A stretch of DNA of 64,000 nucleotides from Rosellinia necatrix (GCA_021209875.1 JAGYVD010000004.1:2728001-2792000); one strand, 5' to 3'; shown: positions 33,878 through 46,826, numbered from the stretch's first letter. A program made the numbers and translations. Notes: generated by a model from the letters alone, not told the origin.

Positions 33878-35863
33878 TCAGCAGCGATCTCCCTTTACAG
33901 CGATAATGTAAGAGTACTGCCAATAAGTACCCAGCTCCATGCACTCTTGCGCTATCTCCTCCTCTTCCCACCACCATTGTGATGCATTCACAAACTTGCC
34001 CCATATTTCTTGCCATAGCATTCTGTTGACCAGGCTGCGAAGTTCCGTCTTTGCATCCGCCTGACTATCATTATCGGCTATGGCTGGAACGCTTATGGTG
34101 GCGATGGTACTTCCCTTTCCACGGAGGTTTCCGACTGCCAACCAAGCCGGAAAGGTCTCGCTGGGCCACGTAGTCCGGAATGCTTGCTCTAGATTAACCA
34201 ACAAGTTTGCAAATAGCCACTGTCTAAGCTTTGGGCCCATAGACTCTGAAACGGGCTGTGGGTCAACAATTGTCAAGTGAAGAGCGCCACCTGGCGCCAG
34301 ACATCGATGAATGTGGCGGAGGAAGGGCGGGATTTCAGTTGAAGGGAGAAGGGAGGGCATAGACAGGCAAGTTACCGCGGAATATAATCGGGGCGGAATG
34401 GCGCGCGAGCTAGTGGGCACCGAAACCGAGGGTACTAGCAATGGTTGAACATTGGGGAACAAGTCAGACGACAACGGGCACGTTGAGAGATGAGTCAAGG
34501 AGGCCGTCGGGTATAGTGCCAAGAGGAACGAGGCTGACGCTGTGAAGATAGTTAACTGCTGTTCCAATAATTCTAGAGCCGAAGATATTTACCTTGTGTT
34601 TCATAAAGTGCCAGAATCCTGGTTCGTCTGGGTGGTGTAGGGGTTTCTGGGCGTTCGGTCGTACCCTCCATCAACTGCGCATACCCACCCTGTTGGTGCA
34701 ATGCTGAAAACATCCAACGTTTCTTGGTCATCTCCAGTTCTCTATACACCGACCCGTCCGTGGCCTCGCCTATTGTTGACTTGAGATTGGCCAGTATCAG
34801 TTCCGGGCTAGCTGCCGCCATCATCCAGCGCTCCCGCTGCAAAGCCACGAAAGCGGGAAACATGGCACCATTGGCCTCCGGGCTGGCTGGCGATATTCGC
34901 ATGTATCCGCTGATCGCAGCTGGAGCCGGTTTCTTAGTTGGGGTGCATTCCCACTCATGTGGGGGCTTCCATGCCTCAAGATTTTCAAACCGATCATTAT
35001 TTTGAGGCTCGATAGCGGGTGGGGTTCGGGAGCAAATATAGGGGAGCGGTAAAGGCTCATGTTCTTCGCAAGATTCTACAGCTCTAATATATATATCAAT
35101 ACATTTACTCTATTTGAAGTAAACTCAATTTGACTCACTTGTCCTCAGGCACTTCTTCCAAGGGCGAGACCTGCATTTTGGTTCCGTGAAATGAGATCTG
35201 AGTTTCTATTATGAGCTGGTCGACATCTGTCTCAATACGCGGCCGAACCACGGTTTCAATGGTTTGAGTGACATAAGAAGATGGGTCTAAGGCTTGGATA
35301 TAGGATTCTGTTTTTGTCTCTAAGATGGCATGAGTTGGTGCAATGTTGTCAACAGTCTCAGTCGTTACAGCCGTCTGGTCTACCCATTTAGAGAGGGTCG
35401 AGTCTGACATGTGTCCAGATTAGCGACTATAGGAACAAGCTGCGGAGGACTGGTACATACCTTGTTGGGACGATGGGTAGGTTTCTTCGCGTTCGAAGTG
35501 GTTAGATGAGAGTAACGGCTCGTGTGATGGTTTAGGTGACATGTCAGATTCGTCTTGGTCAGTGAGCGCAGCTTTGACACCATATTTTGAAGCCCGGTGA
35601 GCCGTGGTGCTGCTACCTCCCTGCTCCTCTTGGCTGTGGGCGCTTTTATTCGTTTTTTGTCGCGATGGTGTTGAACCCTTCCTTTTAGCCTTGGAGAATA
35701 AATTAAATCCTCGCTCACTTGAAGACGACACGCTGCTAGTGGAAACAGATTGTCGATTCCCCTCCGTCTTTCTTTTCTCCTTCTCCTTTGCTTCTTGTTC
35801 CTTCCTCAGCATCCGCTGCCCCATCAGCTCCACGTTGGGATCAGTCCATATAACGTCGAACAT
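33878..35863 (-). CDS. Methyltransferase-like protein with a degenerate SAM motif
   Basis: Four exons, complement(33878-34539, 34593-35083, 35139-35403, 35461-35863), give 606 residues. The N-terminal third begins MFDVIWTDPNVELMGQR and is Lys/Glu/Ser-rich and probably disordered. The C-terminal half resembles a class I methyltransferase fold. It has a strand-helix start (RTRILALYETQASASFLLALYP), and a post-III region HIHRCLAPGGALHLTIVDP that is typical of the fold. A helical cap with LRQWLFANLLVNLEQAFR and the ending WQYSYIIAVKG follow. The usual motif I glycine loop (GxGxG-like) is absent; ALYETQASA occupies that place across an exon junction. It may therefore bind no SAM, or bind it unusually. 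Start, splices and frame were chosen for consistency; the exon 3 acceptor (TTAG at 35084) is less certain because a nearby alternative AG breaks frame. I cannot assign a substrate. Confidence 0.75.
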
Positions 35864-36298
35864 CTTGATTCGCTAGACTCGAAGAGTCAACTTGCACTAA
35901 TCGTTTATTCATCAACTAGTTGAGTTGTGTTAGTTGAGGGTGATGGAAGCAACGACGCGTTATGAATAGCACGTGGACCACCAGTCTGTATCATTGATGG
36001 GTCGCGACTGTCCGAGGGTTCTGTAAGTTTTATGCCAGGCCGTGCGTCAAAGCGTGGGGCATAGTAGGTGGTGATAGCGCAAGGAGATTGCCTTAGGGCA
36101 AAATGCTTCAAGGCCGCACGTGCCGAAGGGGTTGCCACGGTTGAACAGCCGAGACAGAGGAGGATATGGTAGGGCCGCAGGAAGGACGAGAGAGGAGATG
36201 TCCGGAGAGGAGAGGACGTGGTGATTGTAGATGCTGGGGGGGGGGATAAAAATGCAGGATGTGCATGCTCTGTGGTACAGTACCAGCCAGGCACCTTC

Positions 36299-36368
36299 AC
36301 TACCTACTAGGTAGGCACCTTGGATCTGGCGCAGAGTCGACGGAGTGGTGGGAATTACCTAGGTAGAT
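36299..36368. repeat. TAGGTA-type palindrome pair
   Basis: CTACCTACTAGGTAGG and, about 40 nt on, TTACCTAGGTAGATAC are two short palindromes around TAGGTA, both in gene-free DNA. Confidence 0.65.
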
Positions 36369-39288
36369 ACAGAGGTGGATAAGTACCAAAGAAGGAATAA
36401 AGATAGCAGAGATTGCGGTCTGTAACAACGCAAAGATGCTGCAAACGCTAAAAATCAAAACTTTTCGTGAAACATACCTGAAGCTTTGCCACCCCCGATT
36501 TTGCATGCAGAGGTGGACTGCAGGGGGCTGCTCTCTCTATAAGGCGCGGATGTAACTGCCTGGCTTGATGTTTTCTCTCCCGAGCTCTGCCGCGGCCAGC
36601 TAGATAGGTCGGGGTTTACATGTCTTGCAGCAGAGGTAGGCACGGATGGCCACCTCTTTCTGCTCAGGCTGCTGTCTACTAGGTACTTACCTACCGTACC
36701 TAGGTACCCAGGAGGTAGCCGTGGATACCACAAAGCACGTTAATATCCCGAGCTTAAAGCACCAACCACATGGTGTTACCGAGGTGTCGGTACCTATCTC
36801 TGCCAGTGGGCACTTTTGCCAGGTACTTGATCTAGTATCCAAGGTAGATGCTTGTATGAACCACATGCATGGGTATAGAGTTTCCAAGATTGGATGGTAA
36901 CTTACCTATAACGTCTCTCGATTTACATTGTGCGCTCTAAAATGCTCCTTGCGGCTGCATACCCCGCGTCGCTCTTGGGAGACACATGTCAAAGCGGAAT
37001 CTACAAGCCTACCTACCATACATGTAGATGGATGCCCAAGTACCTATTTTATAGTATGTGCGGGATCAATAGCAATTCCTGCAAGCTCCGAGTCTTTTTA
37101 TTATTATTAATGGATCTGGCTATCTCCTATACTTCATAAATTTTACTCGAATTACTCGCCATCGTGTTCGTATTCACTTGTGATTGGGCAGGCAAGCCGT
37201 CTCCGAGAACACCGACTATGCGCCGTTTTGGAGAACGGCTTCATTATTCCTCCTAACATCCGCCATTACACAAACACTAGGTCTGAATCCGCATGTAACC
37301 CCTTTGGCCGTAGAACGAATCGAGCTCTTGCCTGGCTACGTAAAGGGGCAAGCATCGAATGAACACATGATGTAATAGAGAGGGGGAAGGTAAGTGCCAG
37401 GGATGAAGCCAACATGAAGTAACCCAACCCCACGAACGGACGAACGCAAGTAAACGAATAATCACAGATGTAATAGAGAGCGACTAATATGGCTTTTAGC
37501 CCTCGGACATAGTATCTGTTGCTCTCGGCGGGTACGAACGAGATCCGTATCACTGATATTGTGACCCAGCATTCATCTGACACCCAGAGACATACTAGAG
37601 ATACGCCGGAGGGGAATGCCAGGGGCATACTCCGACCAGACAATAACAGCCGGGAATTCGGTGGGACTCTGTCATAGGAGCTCGTTGTGGCATCCGGCCT
37701 GACAAGAATCATCTTAACGGCCAGTGCTTTCGCGAGATAGTCAACCTGGAGCTTCTAATTTGTTTTCAAGCTTTCATGGCTATCGGCAATGTGCGTTTGA
37801 CATTTAATGCAACTTACAGTGCTTAATACTTACATCTTTCATGCATACCGCTCTTCTCCTTTGGAGTTGCTACCTTCCTATTCCTCATTCGGCGCGCGGG
37901 TGACTGTATCTTTTTAACTGTGTTGTTAGGCAACACAATGTATTGGCTGAAGATATCTCGGCGCTTTTTCTTGGATGCCGTCACCCTTCATTCAATTCGA
38001 CATGGGCTGACTAGGAGGGGCTTGGGTGTCCAACATTGAGCTTGCTAAATGCCTAGTTTACCCGATTCATCAAAAAAATACTCTATGCCGTTAACCGAGC
38101 ACTGCTCTCTAATAAGTAATTGACATCCGCTCCTGATTTGTTTGCCTGCTAGGAGTACCGCTACTTAAAACGTAGGGTTAGGGTCACTTTGGAGCGTAAA
38201 GGCCTGGCTTTATAATTTTTCCCGCCGTCATAAAGTTACGAAGTTTCGTCTGTGATGCAGCTACGTAGACCGCCTCTACTTCGCCATGAAGGTTCTTCAT
38301 ATTTCCTTTTTTCTTTCTGCTGCAACGCTTCGTGGAAATGGGATGGGCTAAGCCTATAGCGAAGGCCCATCGTAGTGTCTTAGCAGCAAGCCACAATGGC
38401 CATACAGATGAAACTCCTCGTTTCTGCCACGAGGTTTTCGACTGAGCGTATTACAAATCCTCCATGTATACGGGCCATCTTACTACGAATACTTGAATAG
38501 ATGAAATACGCCTCATTAGCCAGCAACTAATCTTTATTCGACTATCGGTACCAGCGAACATGATCACGGCCACAGACTTAAAACGAATGCACTTTGTCCG
38601 CATTTCGATAAAACCCGCCTGTATGTATAAGTTATCCGAGTAGCCTCGGTGCCTGTAGGCGCCAAATTCTATAGGGGTAACTATTCGCGACCACCCATCC
38701 AATGACGAGACTGTGTTGACTTGTAATGATTGCACGGTTTCGTCGCACAAATGCGAACTGTCGGTTGAAATTATCGAAGTCCCGATAGTTAAATGTCGTT
38801 ATCATTCTCATTGACACCTACCTCAACGTTGTCTCAGACACGGTCAAGTTGTGATCTCCGAATGTCGCAACTAAACGACAGCCGGTTTTCAATACGTTGA
38901 TCTGTGATGTATTTCTGCCCTGGGGGCTAATCGCATGGTCGTATTAACATTGAATCCTCGTGCCGACTGCCATGCCTTTTCATCTGCATTTCCCAAACGT
39001 GCCACTAATGGCACATCGGCAACTGCTCTCTATCTTTCTGAAAGTTCATCTAATTCCCCTCGTCTTAGGGCCTGGTGGGAGGACTTGAGCTAATGGCCTG
39101 CATCGTGGTGACCCCAGTGATGAGGATCTCTTAGAAACATGACCACACCTGCACAGCTCGAAGCGTACAGAAAACATATGATACCATGGGTAGCCCGTTG
39201 CCAGATCTCCACGCGGTCCTTCGCGAACTACTTCTCTCGTGGTACAAGCGGCCCGGTAATTGGTTAGTTTTTCCGCATGTCTCACACA

Positions 39289-39323
39289 GCTGTCCGCTGT
39301 CCGCTGTCTGCTGTCCGCTGTCT
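39289..39323. repeat. 7-8-bp CTGTCCG tandem repeat
   Basis: Five head-to-tail CTGTCCG/CTGTCTG units with C/T variation. Confidence 0.75.
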
Positions 39324-41709
39324 AGCCTCTGCATACGCTGTTGACGGAGCTAGGGCCGGCTTGTGGTTTTCGGCGTGGTAGGACGATGCAATAGACATAG
39401 TCTGGGAGTCTGGGAGCATGCATGTTTGCGTCCCTCTCGGTTCTACGCCTCGTACATCTTCCCTAAGGCCTATAGGGGGCCCGTGGTTTCTCCGACGTGC
39501 AGTTTAAGCCATGGTTGGCGGTTGGTCAAGTGGGCGAAGTATGCTGATGCAGGTCCGATGCGGGGATCATCCGTCTTATTAGTCTAATGCGGTGAACGCT
39601 CATGCCGTGTCGACTGGGAGTCCGTAAGAAGCTTGGCTGCTTGCATGCCGCGGTTACATCATGGGTGCTCCTGCTTCTCACAATGCAATCCTGGCGGCCC
39701 ATAGCCGCCCATGCTTCCTCATATACCACGACGACGGAGATGTTTGCGCACAGTCAACAGCGCAACGAAACTATAAGAAGCCAATTGCAAAGTTCGCGGG
39801 ATTGTTCAGTACTGTGAACAAGGACCGACGTAAGGTGTACCCGGCCATTGAGACTAGTTACGAAGCTACTGTATACACGCGATAATATATGAGAATTCAC
39901 CTATCTCTTTGTCTCTGACGGCCACCCATCCCTCAATGAGAGGCGAGGTTGGCCCGGTAGAAGGTTACAGGGGCAAACCTATGCATGATACCCACCATTT
40001 ATCAGACATCCATCCCCTTGTTAATTCCCAACGGCACGGCACAGCCAATAAACTCGGGGCATTAGATGCATTCTTATGATCGATATGTTCAAGGTTCTAT
40101 GTAAATGTATTATACTACGCTGTTCAACTGGTTCGTGATGTCTTTTTTCATATGAATTAATGCACTATGTCGCAGCATCGTTAACTACTGGAAAATGTGC
40201 TTATCTAGGAAACCTAGGACAAAACACTTGAGTCATCTTCTTCTTAGCCGTAGGCCTTGATGAACCTTAGGCGCTCGCTGCCAGAGGTAAAAATTTATAT
40301 CTGATTGCCGCAATGGAACAGGCTCTTTTTAACTTGACTTGGCACTGACCACCTAGAAGCGTTAATTATCTATCTGTGCCTTGTGCGCAACATCAGCACA
40401 TGTGAATACACACTTGCCTACTACTAGTAATACCTCATGTATCACCACATATTATCTATCAACTGAGATACTCGAGATATACCTACTCCTAAGGAAACCA
40501 CACTATAAAGTGTGCCACACCCCTACTTGGCATACAGGAAGTTACAAACACCGAGGTTCGAACGGTCCCCACGTATACCCGCATCACTTCGGTGAATACA
40601 CTTTGCAGGTCTGGATAAACATGGGATAGCGACAAATCGACCGTTGTCGGGATTACCTACCTCATCCTGATACCCAGGCTTTAGGTATCTACCTATCGTT
40701 TCTAGCCTGCTGTGCTATTGAGACCTGAAGACAGTGCGTCCAAGTATTTAGGCAAGTACCGTGACCTACCACCACCTACTTTCCTTACTATCTACTAGCA
40801 TCCGGACAACCTTAGGTATCTGCGGCACGTTAAGCACATCGACGGCTCCTTCCTCCGCCCATCACATGCACACGCACGCCACTTCTGCTACTCAATGGCC
40901 AGTGCACTGGTTTATATATTCCGCAAACATATCAGAAACACGCTCCCGACCCCCGCTTGCCCTCTACACGACTCTATTCTCTTCCCCTCCCTACCTACTT
41001 ACTCCTTTCCTTTGGCATCAGGTGCACTTGGTAGGTGCAGCTCGGATACCGCATGCCTGCCGTGCAGAATCCGTGCAGAATCGGTGCCGGTCGGTGTTAC
41101 CTTTAATTTCGATCTTTGTACCCATCTGAGATCTAAGGTGCATACCTTTGCCTTTCGACACCCCACCATCTTTTCCCTGGCTACCTTTCATAGGTATCTA
41201 CCATCCATCTCTTCGGGCGACCATCTTCTAGTTCACCCATCCGCAAGTCCATCCTTCCTCATATTTCACCCGAATTCATCCTATTCGCCCTCTTGTTTCC
41301 CTCCGAGATCTCTCCACTTTCCTCTTCGTGATCTTGGTCTTCACTGCGACCTCAACATCCTTTATGTTGTTTTTGATTTTCATCTTGACACGACATTGGT
41401 CTCGATTTTCATTCTCATATTGGTTTCCTAGTTTCGATTTAGTCCCGTCTTCGGCACTGACTCCGCGACGCTTTCCCCATTATTAGACCCTAATATCCGC
41501 CGGCGGTACTCGTGCAACTGCCTATACGGCAACGCAAAGATCCACTGTCTATAACTGTCATTCCTCGTTGCTGTGTTCAAATACAGTCTTCTCGCATTGG
41601 AAGTATTGACAAGTATTCTCCCTCGGAAGCATTCCTGTACTCGACGCAATTTTATCCTGTATCCGTCAGCAACGTGGAACTAAACCAGAATCCTGAGTCA
41701 AGAGTTAAG

Positions 41710-44079
41710 ATGTGGAATCCCCTGGCCTTGTTCCAAGATTGTTTTCAAGGGTTAGCCACGAGGTTATCCTCCTTGGAACAGAGAATTAATCGATCTACCT
41801 TTGGTCGAGTCTTCCGTCTCGATGGTTCAGGTCATGTAAGTCGCTACCATTCCACCCCCCCGGTGCTCTATGGATGTACTACGAGTGGCATCATAGCCAA
41901 AAATTGAAGACAAATATGTGCTAGTTGTACTAATAGGCACATATATGCACCCCCTCTCCTCCCTTATCTAGCCATAGAAAGGTTCACGCGCTAATAATGA
42001 GAGTAGCCCAAGTCCATACGGGGGGCTACTTTCTTTAGGGAAATTCGAGCTGGCATGACGACTTTTGCTACTATGGCGTATATCATTGCCGTCAATGTAA
42101 GCAATACTCTTTGACAGCCATGTGTTACCTCCTAACAACTTCCTAGTCCGCTATCCTCTCCGATTCTGGAGGCACCTGCACCTGTCCACTAGGAACCGAT
42201 CCGGGCTGCCCTGGTGATGTGAGCATGTCAATTTGCCAGATGTGTAAGTTTTAAAATAGCTCGCGAACACATACCCGCAAGACAATGTAATGTGTAACTA
42301 ATCCCTGAATGCGTAGTCTTGAAACGCGATCTCATCACGGCAACTGCAGCCCTAGCTGGACTCTCTAGTATCCTGTTCGGATTCTTGACCAACCTTCCTG
42401 TCGCTCTCGGGTTAGTGCCTCACCTTGCCTCAAAGGCTATCGTTCGCTTAACTAGCACAACTTTTAACATGCATCTAGTCCAGGAATGGGCCTCAATGCG
42501 TATTTCACTTACCAGGTTGTTGGCTGGCGTGGTTCCGGTCCCGTACCTTATCGCATTGCGCTGACTGCCATTTTTGTCGAGGGATTCATATTCATGTTCC
42601 TAGCTCTTACTGGCATGCGGCAATGGCTGGTTCGCATGATACCAGCTACAATCAAAACCGCCTGCGGCGTTGGCATCGGACTTTTCCTTACCGAAATTGG
42701 ACTCTCTTATTCCGCCGGTATTGGTGCAATCACCGGAGGCTTCACAACGCCATTGGCAATTGGCGGTTGTCCTCCCGAACTGCTGAATAGTGACGCCGAG
42801 TGCAGTGGCCAGATCATGGCAAATCCTGCGGTATGTGAATGATTACACTGACGAGGAGATGTAAAAACTCACACTCGGTAGATGTGGATCGGAATATTTG
42901 TTGGCGGTATCCTGGTCGCTTTCTTGATGGCATTCAAAGTCAAGAGCGCCATCATCATTGGTATCGGACTTGTATCCATACTTTCCTGGCCGTTAGTGCG
43001 TCCTTTTGGTGTTTTAAGTTCTGGGCTGACACTTTTTAGACGGAATACGTCCTTTACCTATTTCCCTTATACGCTTGAAGGAGAAAGCCGATACAATTTT
43101 TTCCGGCAGGTCGTCGCATTCCATCCGATCGATTCAACCCTAGCGATACAACAATGGAATCTCCAAGGGACAAGCGGTGCACAATTTGCACTCGCTCTTG
43201 TGACCTTCCTCTACGTTGATATAATCGACTGTACGGCGACGCTGTATTCTATGGCTAAGTTTTGCGGCGTTGTCGAGGATAATGGTGACTTCCCCCGATC
43301 AACAGTAGCATATTGCACCGATGCAGCATGCATCTCGATTGGTTCATTATTTGGGTGTTCACCTATAACCGCTTTCATAGAGAGCGGTGCAGGAATTGCT
43401 GAAGGCGGGCGGACTGGGTTGACTGCGATCTCTACCGGATTTTGCTTTCTTATCAGCCTTTTCTTTGCTCCGATTCTCGCCTCTATTCCACCCTGGGCCA
43501 CAGGCGCGACCCTTATACTTGTAAGTTCCGTATTCAAAGTTTGTATTGGAGTATTGAAGCTGAGGCACAATTAGGTCGGCTGCCTCATGATTCGCCAAGT
43601 TACGAACATCAATTGGCAGTATATTGGTGACGCTGTTCCGTCCTTTGTAACTCTGGCATTCATGCCATTCAGTTATAGCGTTGCGTACGGTCTGATCGCG
43701 TAAGTTGCCTGACACTGCTGAACTGATTTTTACTAACGGTTATGTCAGGGGGATGATGGTATACACTGTTCTCAACACCATGATCTGGGTCGTGGTAAAG
43801 CTCACGAAGGGAAGAGTTACTCCTGCCAACTGGCAAGAGAAAGAGGTATACAGCTTTGGTATCGGCAGACGAGACATGCCAAATTGGATGCGGTTCGTTC
43901 GCCGAAAATTATTTGGCGAGCATGCTGCCGGGGGCGTCCGCAAGGATGGTATAGAACTAGTCGATTGTGACAGCACCATCAACCACGGCTCACGCAGTGC
44001 CTCGGCTGAAGGTAAGCCGATGCAAGCTCTTTCAACCCGACGGCATCACATGGACTGCGATCTCCCTTCCCTCGACTAA
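41710..44079 (+). CDS. azgA: AzgA-type purine (hypoxanthine/adenine/guanine) permease
   Basis: Nine exons, 41710-41835, 42007-42096, 42147-42243, 42317-42410, 42479-42830, 42882-42991, 43040-43520, 43575-43699 and 43749-44079, give 601 residues. Family marks in order: FGRVFRLDGSGH, EIRAGMTTFATMAYIIAVN, LTNLPVALGPGMGLNAYF, GMRQWLVRMIPATIKTACG, IGLFLTEIGLSYSAGIGAI, and the core CSPITAFIESGAGIAEGGRT, whose Glu is the substrate-site acid of AzgA-like proteins. About 12-14 hydrophobic spans are present. Family members are proton symporters for purine bases at the plasma membrane. Exon 2 was placed at the TAG acceptor at 42006 because only this gives the conserved sequence from the GH of exon 1 to EIRAG in frame. 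The 48-nt intron at 42992-43039 is in frame and stop-free. The polar C-terminal tail is probably regulatory. Confidence 0.93.
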
Positions 44080-44768
44080 CAAAATCTATAAGATAGATTG
44101 AGGTGAGACGTTTACTGTGCCGTATTATAATGATGGGTGAGCGTGTTAGCTTCAAAAAACGCGACTATATACGTCATATCGTGGGATGACCAATCTGGCA
44201 TGGATGAGAGGCCATGGGATAGCTAGCGTCTAATGTGGTATACCGCCTAATCTGGGTAGGTTAAGCTTTTACCTAGCTAGTGCGAGATATTGTATGTAGC
44301 TCCTAATATGGCGTGCTCCCTCCCATAGTTATGCCCTCTGCAGTCTCAAAGTTCAAGAATGGGTCTGCTAACAACAGATCCTCCGTCTTTCCTCAGATTC
44401 AGATGTGCTTATCTTATCGTAAATAGTGGCGCACAATTTAAGTGGAGAACAACTGACCCTTGCTGCCCTCCGTAGTACAGGTTGACCTAGGTACTTCCAG
44501 GGTTCCATACTTTGTTCCTTCAAGCAATTGATTGACATCACTTGCAAGTTGCAACTGACCTTCTTGAAATAAAGCCCCCTACCTGTTCCAGACGCAGCGA
44601 ACGGAAAAAAGAGCTCTACCGCGATTCTGACCGAGTCGGATAGCCTACAGCTGAATCCTAAGTAGCCCTATAGCTTATCTCCGCTTGTGCGCTGTAGTCC
44701 TTATCGGTCGCCTGGCTTTCTAAGCTCCGGTAAAGGGTGACTTGCGGCTCAGCAGGTCCGGGAGAAAG
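44080..44768. promoter_or_regulatory. Spacer between permease and UCH genes
   Basis: It holds the permease 3' end and the UCH promoter. No TATA box stands out and I see no gene. Confidence 0.35.
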
Positions 44769-45916
44769 ATGAGTGGTGGTTGGAATACGAGTGAGCAGCA
44801 TGTCGAAGCGTCGCAACATGGACGAGTGGAAACGCTAACGCTCTGGGTATAGTCGAGTCAGATGCGGTATGCCCGCGTTCCCCAGGGCGACCCCAGCTCC
44901 CGGTATCGTGCGTAAGTTAGGCAAGTATGGACTGACAATCCCCGGTGTAGGGCGTCTTCACATTCCTGCTCAACAATCTCGGGGCCAAAGATGTACAGTT
45001 TGAGGAGCTTCTCACATTAGATCCCGAAGCGCTCGCGGCGCTACACCCCGTCTACGGTGTCATCTTCCTCTTTAAATACCCCACAGACGCCCCGTACGCC
45101 TCGAGGGACAAGCCACTGGACGGGACGTTTGACCACGAGGCAGCGGAGCGCATCTTCTTCGCGGCGCAGACGATCCAGAATGCGTGCGGCACACAGGCAC
45201 TGCTCTCGGTGCTCCTAAACAAGGATGAAGAGGAAGGCAACAGCGGCAGTGTCGACATCGGTAAGCCGCTACGGGAGTTCCGGGACTTCACGATGGTGCT
45301 GCCGCCCGAGTTCCGGGGGGAGGCGCTCAGCAACAGCGAGCTGATCCGGGACGTGCACAACAGCTTCGCGAAGAGCAGCCCTTTCGTGGACGAGACGCAG
45401 CGGACGAGCGGGGAGCCCGAGGACGCGTTCCACTTCATCGCGTACACACCGATAGGCGGGACGCTGTACGAACTGGATGGACTGCAGCCAGCACCAATCA
45501 GCCACGGGGCATGCGGCCCGGGCGAGTTCCCATCGCGGGTTATGGAGGTGCTGCAGCGGCGGATCGCGCGCTACGACCTATCGGAGATCCGCTTCAACCT
45601 CATGGCCATGGTGCGGGACCTGCGAGTGCGGGCGCGCGAGATCGGCGACGCCGAGGCACTCGAGCGCGAGGAGCGCAAGCGTCGCGACTGGCAGTACGAG
45701 AACGCCTTGCGCCGCCACAACTTTGTCGGCTTCGCCGGCGCGGTACTCGAGGGCGTCGTGGAGAGCAAACTCGCCGAGGGCGGGGACGAGGCTTATAGGA
45801 CGTGGATCGAGGACGCTAAGGCGAGCACCAAACAACGCCTTGAGAGTAAACGGAAGGGCGGCGGCGGCGGCGGCGGCGGCAGCGGTGGTGGTGATGATAT
45901 TGAGATGGGGGTTTAA
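44769..45916 (+). CDS. uch2: UCH37/UCHL5-type ubiquitin C-terminal hydrolase
   Basis: Three exons, 44769-44790, 44853-44866 and 44951-45916, give 333 residues. Exon 2 is a 14-nt micro-exon; without it the start MSGGWNTIESDAGVFT cannot be built. The C12 peptidase site is complete: oxyanion Gln at about 85 and nucleophile Cys at about 91 (QTIQNACGTQALLS), His at about 173 (FHFIAYTP) and Asp at about 188 (YELDGLQ). The C-terminal helices (MAMVRDLRVRAREIGDAE to RRHNFVGFAGAVLEGVVE) form the ULD region. In animals and fission yeast this docks on Rpn13 of the proteasome lid, trimming ubiquitin from bound substrates. The end is a Lys/Arg stretch followed by a glycine run encoded by a GGC repeat. It is convergent with the DUF3455 gene. 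Confidence 0.95.
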
Positions 45917-46826
45917 TGGAAGCCTTTACGACTTACGAGGGCTAGGAGGGAGAGGGATGCTTACGAAGTCTATGTTTATCTCAGCTCTTCCTCCGGTGGG
46001 GTATAACGCGTTGAATGGTATTCGCTATATAAAGCCCATAGGACGGGACGGCTTACCTGCAGGTATCCGCGCTATTTATTTTTTTTTGCTGGGGCTTGAT
46101 CGGTCAGTTATGAGGATACATCTCGCTGAGATATATGAGTAGGATGGAGACCCTGTCTTTTTCATATATAGATATTTCTCTGTAGAAAGTCATCCTCATC
46201 TTTGGTCTAAGTTTTTCCTGAGTTCGGTTAGTGGCGATCCTCCCGCCGCTTCATAAGCACTCGCTCACAGCGCCAAACCCAAAATAACAAGCACACGTCG
46301 CATGAGTAAAGCTGAGTTTGTTCTTTTTTTTTTTTTAAAAAAAAAATCTACTTCGAAGTACATCGAAGCCATCATGGCAAAACACTAGCACAATAGAAAA
46401 GTATATGGGCAAAATTTAGAACAAGGCAAAAGGTATATATTCGACGAAGGGGGAATTATAAAAAAAGCTACCAGATCCCTTAAAACGCCCTTGGTTGAAG
46501 TGTGAGGGTCAGAAATAGACATCCTCTTGACACTTTGATGGTACCCCCCGATCCGCTCCATCATATCGTGATGGCTACTACTGGTCGTAAGTAAGTAGTT
46601 TCGGTTTAAAAGCAGCAAAGCCGCCCTTCTTCCCATGAACCCCCCTAGCCAACCCCACACCAGCCCAAGCTCCCGGGGGCTCACCCGCCCGTCCTTTCCT
46701 GTCATTATGCACGTGTCGGCGTTTCGATAATCATGGGATGTGGATCACATCCCTCCTTCCTTTCAAGTATGGAAGGCATATTACTCCTTAGCAAAGCCTT
46801 TGTTTTTAAGGTTTGATTTGCGTGTT
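45917..46826. terminator. Convergent intergenic region with a T13A10 palindrome
   Basis: The UCH gene (plus) and the DUF3455 gene (minus) end toward each other here. A T run at 46324-46336 joins directly to an A run at 46337-46346, a self-complementary element that reads as a T-rich 3' signal from either side. Bidirectional 3'-end formation is an inference; other A/T-rich words could serve instead. Confidence 0.4.

Larger units (their letters stand above)
35864..41709. other. 5.8-kb gene-free region upstream of the purine permease
   Basis: No gene can be supported. A 131-codon minus-strand frame at 35905-36300 ends just before the methyltransferase-like start but has no recognisable domain. 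TAGGTA palindromes occur at 36299-36368 and around 36676-36712. CTGTCCG repeats occur at 39289-39323. The stretch from about 40980 to 41460 is strongly pyrimidine-rich (CT), which probably marks the promoter and leader of the permease gene. Confidence 0.45.

Noticed and set aside
35905..36300. 131-codon open frame on the minus strand just upstream of the methyltransferase-like gene
   Set aside because: No domain, signal peptide or splice partner is visible. It ends 41 bases before the next start and is more likely leader or chance.
40545..40580. GAGGTTCGAACGGTCC as a tRNA T-arm
   Set aside because: The stem has at most four pairs and no acceptor or anticodon arm can be formed around it.
41512..41709. 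Upstream in-frame extension of the purine permease
   Set aside because: The family starts at or near MWNPLALFQD (41710). The extra 66 residues have no conserved pattern and lie in the probable leader.
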